This document shows, in pieces, positions 36,481 through 49,925 of a DNA stretch of 64,000 bases. The notes beneath the pieces were generated by a model. That model saw only the letters and a list, made by a program, of their open reading frames with translations, did no database searches and was not told the origin of the DNA. The stretch is from Anseranas semipalmata (lineage: Eukaryota; Chordata; Aves; Anseriformes; Anseranatidae), in the NCBI GenBank assembly GCA_013399115.1, contig VXAA01000931.1, positions 24,154-88,153 on the forward strand, written 5' to 3'. The translations under genes were made by a program, and so were the position numbers. The first letter of the stretch is position 1, and each line of letters opens with the position of its first letter.

Positions 36481-38370
36481 AAAGTCAACTGCAAAGCTCC
36501 AGCTGAGTTCAACAGGTCCACACAGCCTGGACCCAGAGGTCTGTAAGAAAGTCAGCAATACACAGATACTCCCCAACGTATAGTCCTCACCCCTCACCTA
36601 TTATTAAAACAAAATTGGACAGTCTCTCCTTTCCTACACTATTGTTTTACTTTTAAAAATTGAGATTACTTGAGTTGCTGGAAAAGATTAATATTGTAAG
36701 TCCTCCAGCAACCCAAAGTTTCATGTTTGCTCAGATCAGATTGGGCTGAAAACATTTTGAGGTTACTGCTCAGCTTAAATAATAGAGATTAAATGTACAT
36801 TTATATTCCTATCTAAGGATATCCACGTTTCCCATCATGCCAGAGGTAATTTTTAAACAAGGTATCACATCTCAATACAATTTTAATTTGGTAAATATAT
36901 TTTTTTCAATTATTCATGACCTAAGTGAAACCTTTTTCATCGAAGCAATCAAGAGAGGTCAAAGAAACTGCAGCACTGACAGCTAATATGCAAAGTCTGA
37001 GAGTTTCACTTTGTATATACCTGATTACAGAGGAATCACTCCAGAGGCTGCCTCAGACAGCTAAACCTAACTGGGACATTGTTTTGGCAGATCTGTATGG
37101 AGGCTGTTCCTCATCTTCTCCCTCCTCTGCTTTCTGAACATGACCTACAAGACTTGGAGCTACCATTGGCCTCATCTCACTTATATTTTTATATACGCAG
37201 AAAAGCCCTTTCATTTTTTCCTGACTGAAATGCAGCATTCACACCAACATTACATCTCGTTTTGGTCCCTGTCCTCTTCTACACAAACATTTTCAGATGC
37301 AAAATGAAATGTGTCATGGCTCAGAAAGACAGCTATGCTGTGGCTAACTGGCTCCGGACAACGCAGTTTTTCAATTGCGTTGAAAATGTTTTCAGTGGCT
37401 TTGCAGTCTTTGTATCCCTGCCCTCCTCTTCTCATTCACCAGCCAAAATTAAGGCTGTGACACCAAAACTGGACACAGCATGGACAAACACTGCCCGCTT
37501 TTCCCTCCATGAGACTTGCCATGGAACCTTCCCCACCACCCAGATGCTCTGTCACACTGGTGGGGTCAGGAATGAAGCCAGCATGGGAATTTCTAGATAT
37601 TTAGCAAATTTACAGATATTTTTCAAACACCTTTGAAATTCATCAAGAGACCTAAGCATGAATGTGGAGGGAAGTCCTGGATAATGGATGAACAGGGAGA
37701 AAGTATATCATTAGGATAACAGAGTAAAAATGGTTTAAGATTCAATCTTGTTTTTGTCATTTGCAGTAGTTGAAACCAGGGCGCATGCAGAGAGAACAAC
37801 TGCTACAATAACTCAAGTTCCAGCTTCTTTTATTGCCCACACAAAACACCAGCTATGGTACAGATCTCACAGTGTCACCTGCAACACAACTTGCACGACC
37901 AGTGCCTCCGTGCAGTATAATAAATGCAACAGGGTCCCCATCTTGCAAACCTTGGGAGGCACAGGAAAATGCTACCTTTTTCAAACACACAGCTTTTAAG
38001 CATCTGAAAGTTCTATTTGGGTGCTTGTTTAAACCTTTTAAAGATACACTGTGAATCCTGACAGGGGTCCAAATCCTCAGGGCGCCTGCATTTCTGCTGA
38101 CTGTCATATGCAAAGATTTGGACATACAACACACCCCACCACAGAACAAACACCAAAAAATGGGAAGAGTAACACCAAACTCACACAAGGCAGAGATAAC
38201 AGTCAGGAAAGTGAATAGGGGAAAGGACATCCAGAGCTATAGTCATCAGCTACCTCAGTGCAAAGCTGTGGGAAAGCATGGAGCTGCCCCACTGCTGCGT
38301 GACCAGGGAGGTATCTCGGGAAGATGTAAAGCCCAGTTTGGCTGAAAAAACATTCTCCCCACAGGGAAAT
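36481..38370 (-). other. intronic DNA, no supported gene
   Basis: AT-rich unique sequence with scattered short frames on both strands and no family signature. It lies within the presumed first intron. Confidence 0.5.
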
Positions 38371-38464
38371 TATAGAATATCCTCAGTTGGAAGGGACCTA
38401 CAAAGATCATCAAGTCCAACTCCTGGGTCCGCACAGGACCACCCAAAAATCAGACCATAGATCA
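38371..38464 (-). mobile_element. short CR1 LINE 3' fragment (antisense to +)
   Basis: The plus strand reads TATAGAATATCCTCAGTTGG, then 'aagggacctacaaagatcatcaagtccaactcctgggtccgcacaggacc'. This is the reverse complement of a CR1 3' end with its terminal repeat. Only about 95 bp remain. Confidence 0.8.
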
Positions 38465-41400
38465 GAAATGAGATCAGGTCAGCTCTCAGAGCCTGGATTG
38501 TTTGTGCAGGGCTGAAAATCCAAAGGCATCAGTTATGTGTCTTTGGTTCACAACCTGCAGCAGAAGTTGACAATGCTGCTTTGGCGGGGGCAGACTCACC
38601 CTGTAGAAAGCACAGCAGAGAGCTAGCAATCCATCATTACCTACCTGATTTCCTGAAGAGGGAGCTTGTCTGCTTGTTCAGACAGCGTGCTGCTGGCTGG
38701 CAGTCTGCTCTTGTTCGCTAAATCACATTTTAAAGATTATATAAGTCCTTCATTCAGACTGGCAAGATTCAATAAGATGACTCATGCTTAATAACCTGCT
38801 CGCATGCATGCTCTGAAATCATACAGTAGCTGGCAAAAACACACTATAGCTTCAGTGTGAACAACACTATTTTAACTGCATTACGGATGGTAAAGCCTTA
38901 ATCTTCAATAGCACTTTTCTGCAGTTCAGAGCCTAGCAATATCTAACATAGGGTGAAGCATCCCTGGGTGCTGGAAATTCACTATAGCTATCTGAGCCCT
39001 AAATTAAGAATCAGATTTTATTGCTTGTTTAGCTTTTACGACCCCATTTACAACATACCGCTGTAGTGAGTAATGTGTACAGAATACACGCTATGCCAGA
39101 AGCATTGCTGTTGCAAAACCACTCTTTGAGATGTGTTAATGCATTAACTGGAACATCATTTGATTTGGGAATGAGAATATTTTCTGTATCCAGAACTAGG
39201 GTTTTGTCACCTGAGATTTATTTGGTGACCAAACAGTAGTGAAAAATATCAACCTCTAAAATCCCTCTTTCATGTTCTAGGATGGGACTTGACTTAGCAA
39301 GTTTTGTGGGGGCAAAATTCTTCCTGATTTTACACACAGCAGTAGGAACAGGCCCTGCGTTATGACCCAGAGAAGAAGCAATGATGCCAGGCAAGTCCCA
39401 GGAGCAACAGCAGCTGGTAGCTGCGGCCACCATGAACCAGGATAAACCTGTGCAAAGAAGGAATGAACACCAGTGGGGTAGAAAGACCTGGCAACCTCAG
39501 CTACCTCTCCTTCTTTTCCTCCTTGTGCATGAGGGTTGCCAGCGGAGTTTTGGTTAGGACCTCATGGGACATCCTTCAGGACAAATGGGGAAATCTGTGA
39601 TATGGCTCTCCTGGAATTGAGGCAGCAGAGGTGAGGCTGCAAGGAAGGAGCTGAACGCAAAAAAAGGTAAGCAGCGGAGGTTAGTGGTGGAAAGCAGGTC
39701 TTCCAGCAGTGTCCACACATGGGAACATGCGTTTGGTGGACCTATGGCTCAGGAAGGGTGGCAGGTGCATTTTGTCATAAGGACGGCAAGAAATGTTGCC
39801 TGTCCTCTCCTAGGCAGCCAGTAATGGACTTCCTCCTCAGGGTAATGTTAGACAAGTTGACAGAGACTAACTTGGAAAAGCCCATGCATCACACAAAGGT
39901 ATGTCTGACATTCTGTTACCACTAGCGATTGTTAGCATTTCAGGAACTTGATTCACACTGATTTTTGTTCAAGGGAACAGTATAGACATGACTACATTAA
40001 CCATGACTACATTAACCAACTCTTGGGACATTATCCCAAAGCTGGGATGGCCTATCCAAAATTTTCTAGAAGCCCAAGATTCTCAAATCAGATTACAGTG
40101 CAAAAATCACTATTGTTAATAATAATAAGTAACTTTCTAATCTTATAGCTGTAAAAAACTCTAGAACCTGATTCCTAAAACATTAAAAGATAGGTGTAGA
40201 AAACCTACATTTACTCATCTTAAGTAGCACTGATTTCAAACCAACCTTACAATAGTTTAAACCTGACTTTTAAGTGATTTCACACAAACCCTCGTGTGCT
40301 GGGCTCTGCTTTCTCATATTAGCAAAAAAAAAAAAAAAATGAATGTTTTAAATCCTCTTTGTTTCAGCCTCTCTCTTCTGCCCAGACTTTCTGGGCCATT
40401 ACTCCATCGTTGTCTGAGGAAGAAGCACTGCTCACTTTGAAGGATCTTTGTTTTAATATCTATAAGTCAGGAAGCCCATCCACTACCTAAAAGATTGAGA
40501 GCACTGTGAAGTAAGAGTTTGGCCACCACAGTGTAGGTATCTATCTGATTCAAGAGATGGACAATACCAGGGCTTCTTTTATTGTTACTGTTTCTTAAGC
40601 CAAATGCTTAATATTGCTAAAGGACTGAAGTTGACAGCTGCAGAAATCCATGTCTCCATTCATCAGAGAAGGCAGAGCAGTGCTGAGGTCCCCACAAGGT
40701 CCTGCTGCAGCCCCACAGCCCCTGCTAACCGTCTCTCCAGGATCACAGGCAGAACTGTGTGTCTCCCTCCCAAAGCAAGAGCCTGAAGGAGACTCACCAG
40801 GAGCTGCTGCCTCCCACAGATACTGCTCTCCAAACGCCAGAGGTCCCAGACACGTGTTTTTATTTCTGAAGGACATCATCAACTTGTCAAGGGACCGGGA
40901 TGGACAACCACTCATTCAGACGAGGCCAGCAAACTGGAAGGCCTAGGAACAGGCCAGTGTGTTCTCTCTAACGTTAGACTTCGGAAGCACAAAATTTTCA
41001 TCCCAACTCAAATATTAGTGAGTTTCCTTTCTGCTTGAAAGACAGACTATGAAGCAAGAAGGAGAGAGGGAGAGAAAGAAAGCGTATAGAAAATAATGAT
41101 AGAGTGCAGATAATGTGTGAATCATCCAGGTGTCCTGCTCTACCATTGGGGAAAGGGGCAGACCTCCATCTCTGATACGAACTGCACATGTTTCCCTTTA
41201 ATTAGGAAAACATGTTTTTAATTGAATCTCTCTCTGGGAAATAGAAGGGTATAAATTACAGAGGAAAGGTTCACAGATTCTGGGAAGTTCTGCAAGCCTC
41301 CAAGATAGTTTGGCAACGTTATATACCCTTAAATTAGAGAAGAATTCCTCCAGCTCTGTTCATTTGTCACTGTTTCCTTATCACTCTTGCACAGACTCCA

Positions 41401-43600
41401 GCTGATGGCTTCAAGCAAACAACCTCTCACCTTAACAAAAATCACTGACTACCAAATTATGTGATCTTATACTATTTTTCATGATTTTAGCTCCATAAGA
41501 GCTGATTTAGAAATAAACAGAGATGCCTTGTGGTAACAAAACAAACCCTTCATGCTAATTTTCCACCTCTGCATTTCAAGGGTCAGCCCAAATTTCATAT
41601 TGGTTTATTTATGTGTAACAAATGCCTTCACTTTTGAATATCTCAGAGCCTCTGTGCTTATGTCTTGGTCTTTCTGAAGTCAATATGAGTTCTGCTGTTG
41701 GATAAGCAGGCCAGGGTTTCACTCATCATGAACCACAGTTACAATTCCTGTTGCCAACCAGCAGCACCAAGAACAGGTTTCCTGAAATGGGGATGCAAGG
41801 GGAGTTAGGAGGAAAAAATAACAACATGTCTTTCTGGGCAAGCAGCGCTGTTCTCCATTCATAAAAATCTCACGGTTGTCTGTCACACTTGCTCTACGAG
41901 AACGCAGCTCCTCCTCAGCTGATGGTTAATCTTCGGGGAAGACGCTCTCCTTGCCAAGCATGGCATGCCTTCAACTGCAGCTGTCATCACGGCAAGCCCG
42001 CAGAAAGCAGCAAAACCTGTTTGCTGGTGAAATTCCTTCAGTTGGCTGAGACAGAAAAGGATTTGTCTGCAAGAGGGTTGGGGGATTTGATTGCTTTTTC
42101 ACATTGAAGACTACCACAGGGTTACGAGCCTCCCATTAGCTTGCCTTGTACGCAAAATGAAATGCTCCATGCATCGCCAGCTGAACAAACCAAGGAACAG
42201 TTTGGGGGCTTGATCCTTTCCAAATGTAATGCCACCAGCACCACTGCTCCTATTGTCCTGTTTTTTCCTAAGCACCCACTAAACAGGAGCTACATGAGCC
42301 TTGCTCCAGTGCAGCAGAGGTTTTGGAGGGACCAAAAGCAGGAGGACCAGGTGAAAAGGGAGCAGAACAGGTGCCGCAGTCAATCGGAGCAACCCGGGCA
42401 GGATCCCATCATGTAAGTACCTCTCTTCTCATCCAGATGCCAACATTTAAACTTAGGCTTCCTCAGACTGACCTGTTCCTCACTTCGCTCTCCCCATCTC
42501 ACTATGACTCTCTTGATAACTGCTCAGACATGTTAATTTCTTATAAATCCTCTTCCAAGCCATCCACTATGCTGGTGCTTCCTGGTCTTCCCTGAGCTTG
42601 CATTCTCAGGGACATAGATCTCAGGGACACGGGTCCTGATTCTGTTGTCCCATTTGCAGTAAGAAGGATCATCAGAGAATGGTACAGAAATGCACAGGAC
42701 TGCTTCATCTTGCTGACAATCTTCCTTCCAAGAAACACGTCAGAAAGGAAAGCGAGCTTTCTGCAGTTCATGAATGAATCTGCAGAGTTGCTGAGCACCT
42801 CCAGCTTCAGAGAGGTCAAAGCATGTTTTTTTTTTACCTTGGATTTTCCTGCATATCTCCCAAAGGACATGCTCTTCCCAGAAGCTCTGCAGTACTGAGG
42901 TAATCCTGTAAAATACTTACCCTCCATACTGCTTACAGCTGAGCAGCATGCTCAGGAAATATTTCAGGCTTTGCAAGCACTGAGATCTGAAACTATTAAC
43001 ACATGGTAGCTGTGGGCTTAAGCAGTGTACACACAGAGCACAGAGAAATTCCGCTTGTTTAAGTTGGTATTTAGTGAGCGCAGCCCTGAGACGTTATCTC
43101 AAAGCCTCACTGAAACCTAACTCATCTTCTAAACGCAGACCCTTCTCGCTGTGGTCTGCAGTGAAGCTCTCAGAGAAGAGACAGGCTCTGCGCCCTAGCT
43201 TGAAAGCTGTGTTTCTTCAGCCTGGCAGAAGTAAGCAAATTTTAGCACTAGCAGTGGTGCTGACATACAGGCTGTTAGACGAACCACCCTGTGACTATTA
43301 GGTGTCCCCAGGGTAGCAGCACATGCTGAGGAGAACTGAGGGGACCTAACATGGAAATAATTTCCCCTTCTACTTATACTCTGGGAGCTGCACTCAGATT
43401 CAGCGTTTCGCCTCATCAGAGTGCAATGCTGGGCAGCATTTTTAGCTGCTTGCATCACTGGTGAAATCCAGCCTGCCTGTCTCATCTCTGTGCACTCATT
43501 ATCTCTGCCTCAGCACTCCAGTTGCACCTGCACGTCAGAATTCCATGTATAAACACCCCCTTGCAAACTGGTGGGGTTTTGTTTGTTCGTTTGGGGGTTT
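38465..43600 (-). other. intronic DNA, no supported gene
   Basis: AT-rich single-copy sequence. A 15-bp tandem duplication (CATGACTACATTAAC twice) lies at 39987-40016, and a 17-A run near 40324-40340. Frames such as 42541-42927 (minus) have no recognisable family. A (TTTA)n stretch of about five units follows at about 43608-43624. Confidence 0.5.
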
Positions 43601-43607
43601 TGTGCTT

Positions 43608-44085
43608 TTATTTATTTATTTATGCATACATATGTACCACTCAATGAACACAACTGTGTGTTCAGTGCACATATGTGCATTTATTTTTGGCTATACCTCC
43701 ATAAATTCCAAGTCTGGAGAGGGAAAAGGAGTAGAAGTGAACTTTCAAGTCTTCATCATGTCACCAACCAGTTTTTAGAAGGCTGTGCCCATGTAACAGT
43801 TTTCAATGCACTTTTTAAAATGGCAGAATTCTGGTAAAGGGAAAATATAATTGGTTGTTTGAAATGTCCTTGAACTGACCCACAAGCCAAGTTGTGCATT
43901 ATTGAACTGCCAGAGCATGAGACTCCTCCTCCAGCTAAGTGAATCTAGCCCTGCCTTACCTCTCTTTGAGCTACAATCAAATTTACTTTTACATTTCAGA
44001 ATGCTGACTGATGCAATGGCCAAACATGACCGAATGTACACATATAACATATAAACATATATATGTATATATACATATATGAAAG
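43608..44085. repeat. short (TTTA)n and (TA)n low-complexity tracts
   Basis: ATTTATTTATTTATG at about 43610-43624, and an alternating AT/CATATA tract at about 44037-44085 (CATATATATGTATATATACA core), are simple-sequence DNA. The intervening sequence is unique. Confidence 0.7.
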
Positions 44086-46820
44086 TAGAACTTTCAGAAT
44101 AAAAATACACCCGCTGGACCAGCTCCAATCCTGCTTTAAAAAACATAAGTGCTCCTCCGTCCCACAAGGAACAGCAATTTACTCCCCATTCTGACAATGG
44201 CCGAAAGCCCTCCAGATTGAAAGCATGGAGAAAGCAAACATTTTCAGTCACACTCACAGCCTACTCCACTAGCAACAGGGGAAAAGATGTAGCAAGAATG
44301 AAGATCCCAGTAAAATCCATCCTGGATATAAACCCATGGAAAGCTGTGCAATTGCCACTCATATGAATTTGGCTCTACATTCCTTCACCACAGCAATGGT
44401 TCTGACACTGATCCTTTTCAAACCTCCAGACCCAGGTTGTCCTTTCATAATGTCTTACCACAGCAAAGTCAAAACGAAGGTTCCCGGCTCTGACATTTCA
44501 ATCACTGCACTGTTGCTCGTTCTTTGAATACAGGTAGAACTGCAACCAGAATACACACGACCAAATTTGTTCAGGAGAGCTTGATCTAATACCCCATGAG
44601 GTCCAGACTCCACTGACTTCAGCAGTCACTGAACCAGGCCCAAATGCCTATTTTATGAATTTGGACTTAACCAAGGAGTAATGTCACTGCAGTCAATTTC
44701 CCTGGATGAGAGAACTTTAATCTTCATTCTTTGGGGAACCAGAACTGATTTAAATGCACCTCTACGCTCATATCATTCTTGTATCATTATCTTTGAAAAA
44801 TGGCATTTTTTGGCTGAGTCACCAGTCCTTTGATCCCCGTAGTAAGCCAGATCCTTTTGCTTTAAGTTCATGTTTTGTCTGACAAAAATTAGCATAAGAA
44901 AAACAAAACAACAAAAAAACAACAGGACAACTGATTTACCATGTTCTGACTCCAACGATATTTGCTGAGGAATCCAGCATGAGTGGGTAACCCCACTTAC
45001 AGCAGGGCTTGCTCATGGGGCAAGACAGACAGTTTTTCTCTAAAGCTCTTCCCAGAGCTTTGCAAGTGATGTGTAAACACACAGGCTGTAGTCAAATGGT
45101 TGTAGAGGTGTGATGCAGATCTGGAAAACAGCCTGGCTGGAGATGTTTGGTTTCTGGTTCAGGCTTCCATTTCCCCTGGGAATTTCCAACCAGCATCAAA
45201 GCCACCCCTCAGAGAGGGGCTGAAATGTGGCAAGGGAGGCAGGTCTCCAGGAAGGAAGAACAAGTCCTCGTGCTCCATTTCTCTCCATTCAGCATCACTT
45301 GTAAGTGCTAGAAATCCTCACCTTCACATTTAATGACTGCTAGCTAAGCGTCGTACTAGAGTAATCCCTGGGAGCAAGCCACGGTGGGGTGACAACGAGA
45401 AGATGGTTTTCACAGCGCCTCCACCAGCTTTGTCAACGGGACTCTGCTGACCGCCACGTCAAGGTACACGTGATGGTGACACCAATGTACAGTGCTATAC
45501 GATGCAACTGATGGGCCACGCTCAGAGGAGCGCTTGAGAAGGTGCGTGTGCATTAGGATTAGTAATCAGCGGAAGGGAGTTTTGCTGTGGCCTCATATCA
45601 GTCTTAGCCACCTTTTGTATTTTACTAGCTCTGTATTCAGCAAGGGATGTTTTTAATGAAAGAACACATTCTCTGGTAAATCATTTCTGAAAAGTATATT
45701 GACAACAAAATTTTAAAGTGCTGACTATTTGAAAAAAAATCTAGCTTTTACTTAGCTGTCGGGGAGTTATGTATTATGGCTTGATTCCTTTTTGTTTTTT
45801 ATTCAAATTTGTTCCAAAATTGCCTCTTTCTTCACACCATTTCTCAGGATGGTCTGAATATAAAACCACACTATATGAAAGATCCCAGCATTTCCTCAGC
45901 TTGTTGTTCTCTGACAGAGATAATGAACCACACACTTGGAAAATCTTTAAAATATATAATTTCCTGCATTTATAATGAAGTGTGTGTACCCTTTCTAATT
46001 TTAGTATTACAATAAGAAGAGGCAAGCACACACAGCCTGAAGGCAAGATGCTTTCCCTGGTCTTTCGTTTTCCTGGAACTAGTATTAACAGAAAGTCTGC
46101 ATGTAATTTACTAAAAAGAAAACAAGAATATTATCACTGACTTACACACAAATTATAAAAGCCAAACTCTCCCATCCTCTTAGTAGAAAACCAATGCTTT
46201 CAGTTCCAGCCCAGACAACTTAACTACACCACGCCATCCCTCACCAGCAAACACAAGCAGCCTCTGTCCATGAGAGACTTCACTGTTCCAGATTTGGTTT
46301 GTATTTTTATATGTAGGATTTCTCTCTCTTCAGGGTTTTTCTAAACTAAGGAAAATTGGAATAGTGCAACCATAGCAATGTTAAAAACATTTAAAATCCT
46401 CAAAAAAAAAAAAACACTTGGAGAAAAGAGCTGCAAGAAAGAACAGACTTGAAAAAAATACAAGGAACAAAGACAACAGATTAATCTATGAACTGGCTTG
46501 TATCCAACTGTTCATAACAGATCACATGCATTTGAGTCCCTAATAAAGTTCCTAGACAAGACTTTGATGAGACGTAGAAGAGACGGGAACATGAAAGCTG
46601 CCCTAGAGATGAGCCAGTAAAAGCAAGGATTTGCATTCAAATGTAAGCCAGTCAGAAATACTGGGTAACATCCTGTCATCAACACCCAGTGGATAAAAAA
46701 ACTATAAATGCTCCATCCAACTACTTGCTAATTTTTCTATTAACCCTGGGAACATTTCTAGCTGCGAGCCTCTAACATATTGTAATGAACCAGATCGGAT
46801 TATCCTAAAATTTAAATCGA
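44086..46820 (-). other. intronic DNA, no supported gene
   Basis: AT-rich unique sequence. No exon with credible splice sites, RNA gene or repeat family is recognised. Confidence 0.5.
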
Positions 46821-46849
46821 GGTTTAGAAAAGATGACATCCTGAAATTG

Positions 46850-47070
46850 CTGAGGTGTGTTCCCCGAGAGTGCCCCAAAGAGAGCGAAGCCTCACGATGC
46901 TGTGCCCGCACACAGGCGAGAGCGGGTCACAACCCCAGCGGGCCAGCAGCCGGACCTGCCGCTGCTCCCGAGGGAGAGACCGGGGTGTGGGACATGGTGT
47001 GACGCGGAGGTCTCGGGGACAGAGCCCACCTTGGCCATTCTGCACCGCGTTGTGAAAGCCCGAAGGTCTG
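46850..47070. other. small GC/CpG-rich patch
   Basis: About 220 bp with raised CpG (for example around 46895-46985) in an otherwise AT-rich intron. Frames are open in several phases without known domains. A regulatory or alternative-exon role is possible but not supported. Confidence 0.25.
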
Positions 47071-48249
47071 AGCTCAGCGGGACTGAAACAGTAAGGGCTT
47101 AAACATTCGTCCATGGAAAAGGTCTCTTTGACCTTGGTTGGTTCAGCCAAGCCAGGTCCCAGTTCTTAAAGGCATTACGCAGTCAAAGGGAGTGACCGGC
47201 ACCGAGTGGGGTTTTCAGGTCTCTACAGGCATGTAAACAACCATAAAATCTGATGAGTGTTTAATAACCTGTCAAAGCCTCAGACACCAAGTTCCAAAGC
47301 TTTGGCCAAAAGAGCTAAATTTATGTTCTCATGCAAGCACAGTTCTTACAAACATCAGCGCAAGATTTGGCACGTACAATATGGAAATTTAGGGATGGTG
47401 CGTAATTAACAGAGAGAATGCCCAGAATATTCATGTTTTACATACAAGACACACTGGTGGCTGGCACACAGAGGAAAACTTGTGAAGAAGAGCTCTAGCA
47501 AGGAGGAATCTCAAGAGACTCAAGAGCCCTCACTTATTTCCTGTTGGAGATTCAACAACACAAATGTAGCCTTTGGACAACCAAGTTCAGAACAACATGC
47601 TATCTACACTGCTGAACACTTGGAAGAGCAAAACAAACCAAGGCTATATCACATGTGACCAGTGAAATGGAAGAAGGGTGTATAAGAAAAAACATAAATA
47701 TATACTTACGGCATTACACTTCCTTATTAAAGTCCGCTTCCACTATGATTCATTTGTATTGGATCTAGCGCACCAAATAGAAGAGGAGATTCCTTCCAAA
47801 ATTACCCATTCTTGTTCATATTGTTTCACTTCATGATTAAAGTGAGAAATGGCCATAGACAAAATGCATGCTAGTAAAAACAGCTGAATAAAAGCAATTG
47901 CAAGCAGGACAGTAAGTTATATTAAGGTGCATACCCCAAAAGCACACCATTAACCTCTTTCAAGAAATGCTTCCAGATAAACTTCTTATTCTCTCCAAAG
48001 ATAACAGAAGAAAAACTTCAAAATACAAATCTTTCCATCTGTGGTATTCCAGACTTCCTCTTCTCTTGCCAATTAAAAGATAGACAATAACCCAAAATAT
48101 TTTCTAAAACACAGCAGGTTTCAAAGATACCAGAAGATATTTTACTATATCAACTTGATAGTATTTCCAACTAGTTCTTTTCTGGGACTGCATTTGTTCC
48201 AGACTTTTAATGGAGTTAATAGAAAATATACAGCCATTGCATCATTCAG

Positions 48250-48282
<33 letters not shown>

Positions 48283-49925
48283 CCTTTATCCCATAAAAGA
48301 GACAAAATGTCATACCCTATTGTCATTCCAGGGACATTGATATCAGTATCTAATTTCTTCTACTCTCTAAAGATATGAATAACATATTAGCAATTAATTA
48401 TAAACATTAAAAATATGCCAAGAATAACTGAATATCACAGTCTAGGTAAGACAGGGCTTTCTAATACATGTCATTACTAATCTAATTTTTGTAAGTGTTT
48501 TCAATAAGGACATGCACACATCAGATACCCAATTATCCAACTGTGTCACAGAGCATGTTTGCATTTGTAGCCAGCCAGGTCTCTCTCGCAACAGACATAA
48601 CTGTTCATGCAGACTCGGCAGCTTTCTGGACATGTCTTGTTTGGGGGAAGAAATCAGAACCCAGAAGGGCTATTTTGGAATTACACTGAGGAATGACATA
48701 GACTCTTATTTATAAATTAGAAACGAAACAAAAGAAAAGAAAGTGTGAAAAAGAACATGCTGCCATGAATACACAGACTATGCGAATGGAACTTCCCTGA
48801 CCACCTTTCTCCAATTTCTGCAAATGTTTTTGCAAAAGCACTTGTTTGGGAATGAGCTTGGACAGCTTCATCTCCTCTCAGAAAGAGCTGTTCCAGTCAG
48901 AGCTGATGATTATTTATTGTTATGGCGAGTCCAAAAAAAATCTGCACCGTGTGTTCCTGTATTAATGCCTTGCACCATTCTTCAGGTGTCTGCAAACACG
49001 GTTGGCTTTTTCCAATTGCAAACCTTTACCAGTGAGGGAGAGCTGGTGGGGCGCGCAGTGAAAATTACTGCCACGAAGCTCAGTGGCAGTAATCTCTCTC
49101 TGGATAGTGCTTGTTTTGCCTCTGCCAAAGCACGACGTCCTTTCACCCTGCTGCGAATTGCAGCATCCATACTCAGTGCTGGAGCAACCTGAGAAAGAAG
49201 CCAGAGGGACAATTCCCCCCTGCTTTGCACCAGAACTAAGCCTTGTGCTGATCTGCAGCCCTGTTTCACGCTGACAGCATTTCACCTTTGCTCTGCACGC
49301 ATCTCACCGTCCCACGTGCAAGGCAGGAGAAAACAAGATCCACCAGATTTGAAGGGTAGTCCCCGTCCTCCCGTCCCCACCGCCACCTGCACAATCGCAA
49401 GTAAAGGCGCACGCTGGTACCGAGGAGGAGGATGGCTGCTCAGATAGCACACTGTCACTGAAACCACTGACCAAGTGCCAGCCTCCCTGCTTTGCTCAGT
49501 TCCCCAACCCTGCTGATCCCGCCAGCTCCATCTAAGGTTTCAGTAGCGTTTGTCTACTCCATTTACACTCAAGGACCAGAAAGAGCTGGCACCTCCAGCG
49601 GGAGTCCTGTTACACGTACAAAGCCAAAAACAACGCTGCAAACTAGCCCTGGGCAAAGCAGCCCCTGCACAGGGACTTTGCCAGCGTGCCAAACGCAAGG
49701 GCACATCCCACCTGCTGTCCTGTCGAGGCTTGGCATGCCATGTCCCGGCTAGACAAAAGGTTGGATGCAATTTCTGACCCACGCTCTCCTCTAGCAATAG
49801 AAAAAGAAATGCTGCCACACCCTATGGATGAACACATGTAATCTTACATATATAAGGACATATATGCATGGCTTTGCTTATGTGATCAGCAATTTGGAGA
49901 TGCTGACCTCTCTGCGATCACCTTT
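47071..49925 (-). other. intronic DNA with A-rich simple repeat
   Basis: AT-rich unique DNA. A pure A run grading into (AAAAG)n lies at about 48249-48281. It could be an old retroposon tail, but no recognisable element body precedes it. Confidence 0.5.

Noticed and set aside
48249..48281. A-rich run as a processed-pseudogene tail
   Set aside because: No recognisable coding or RNA-gene remnant precedes it, and no flanking target-site duplication is evident.
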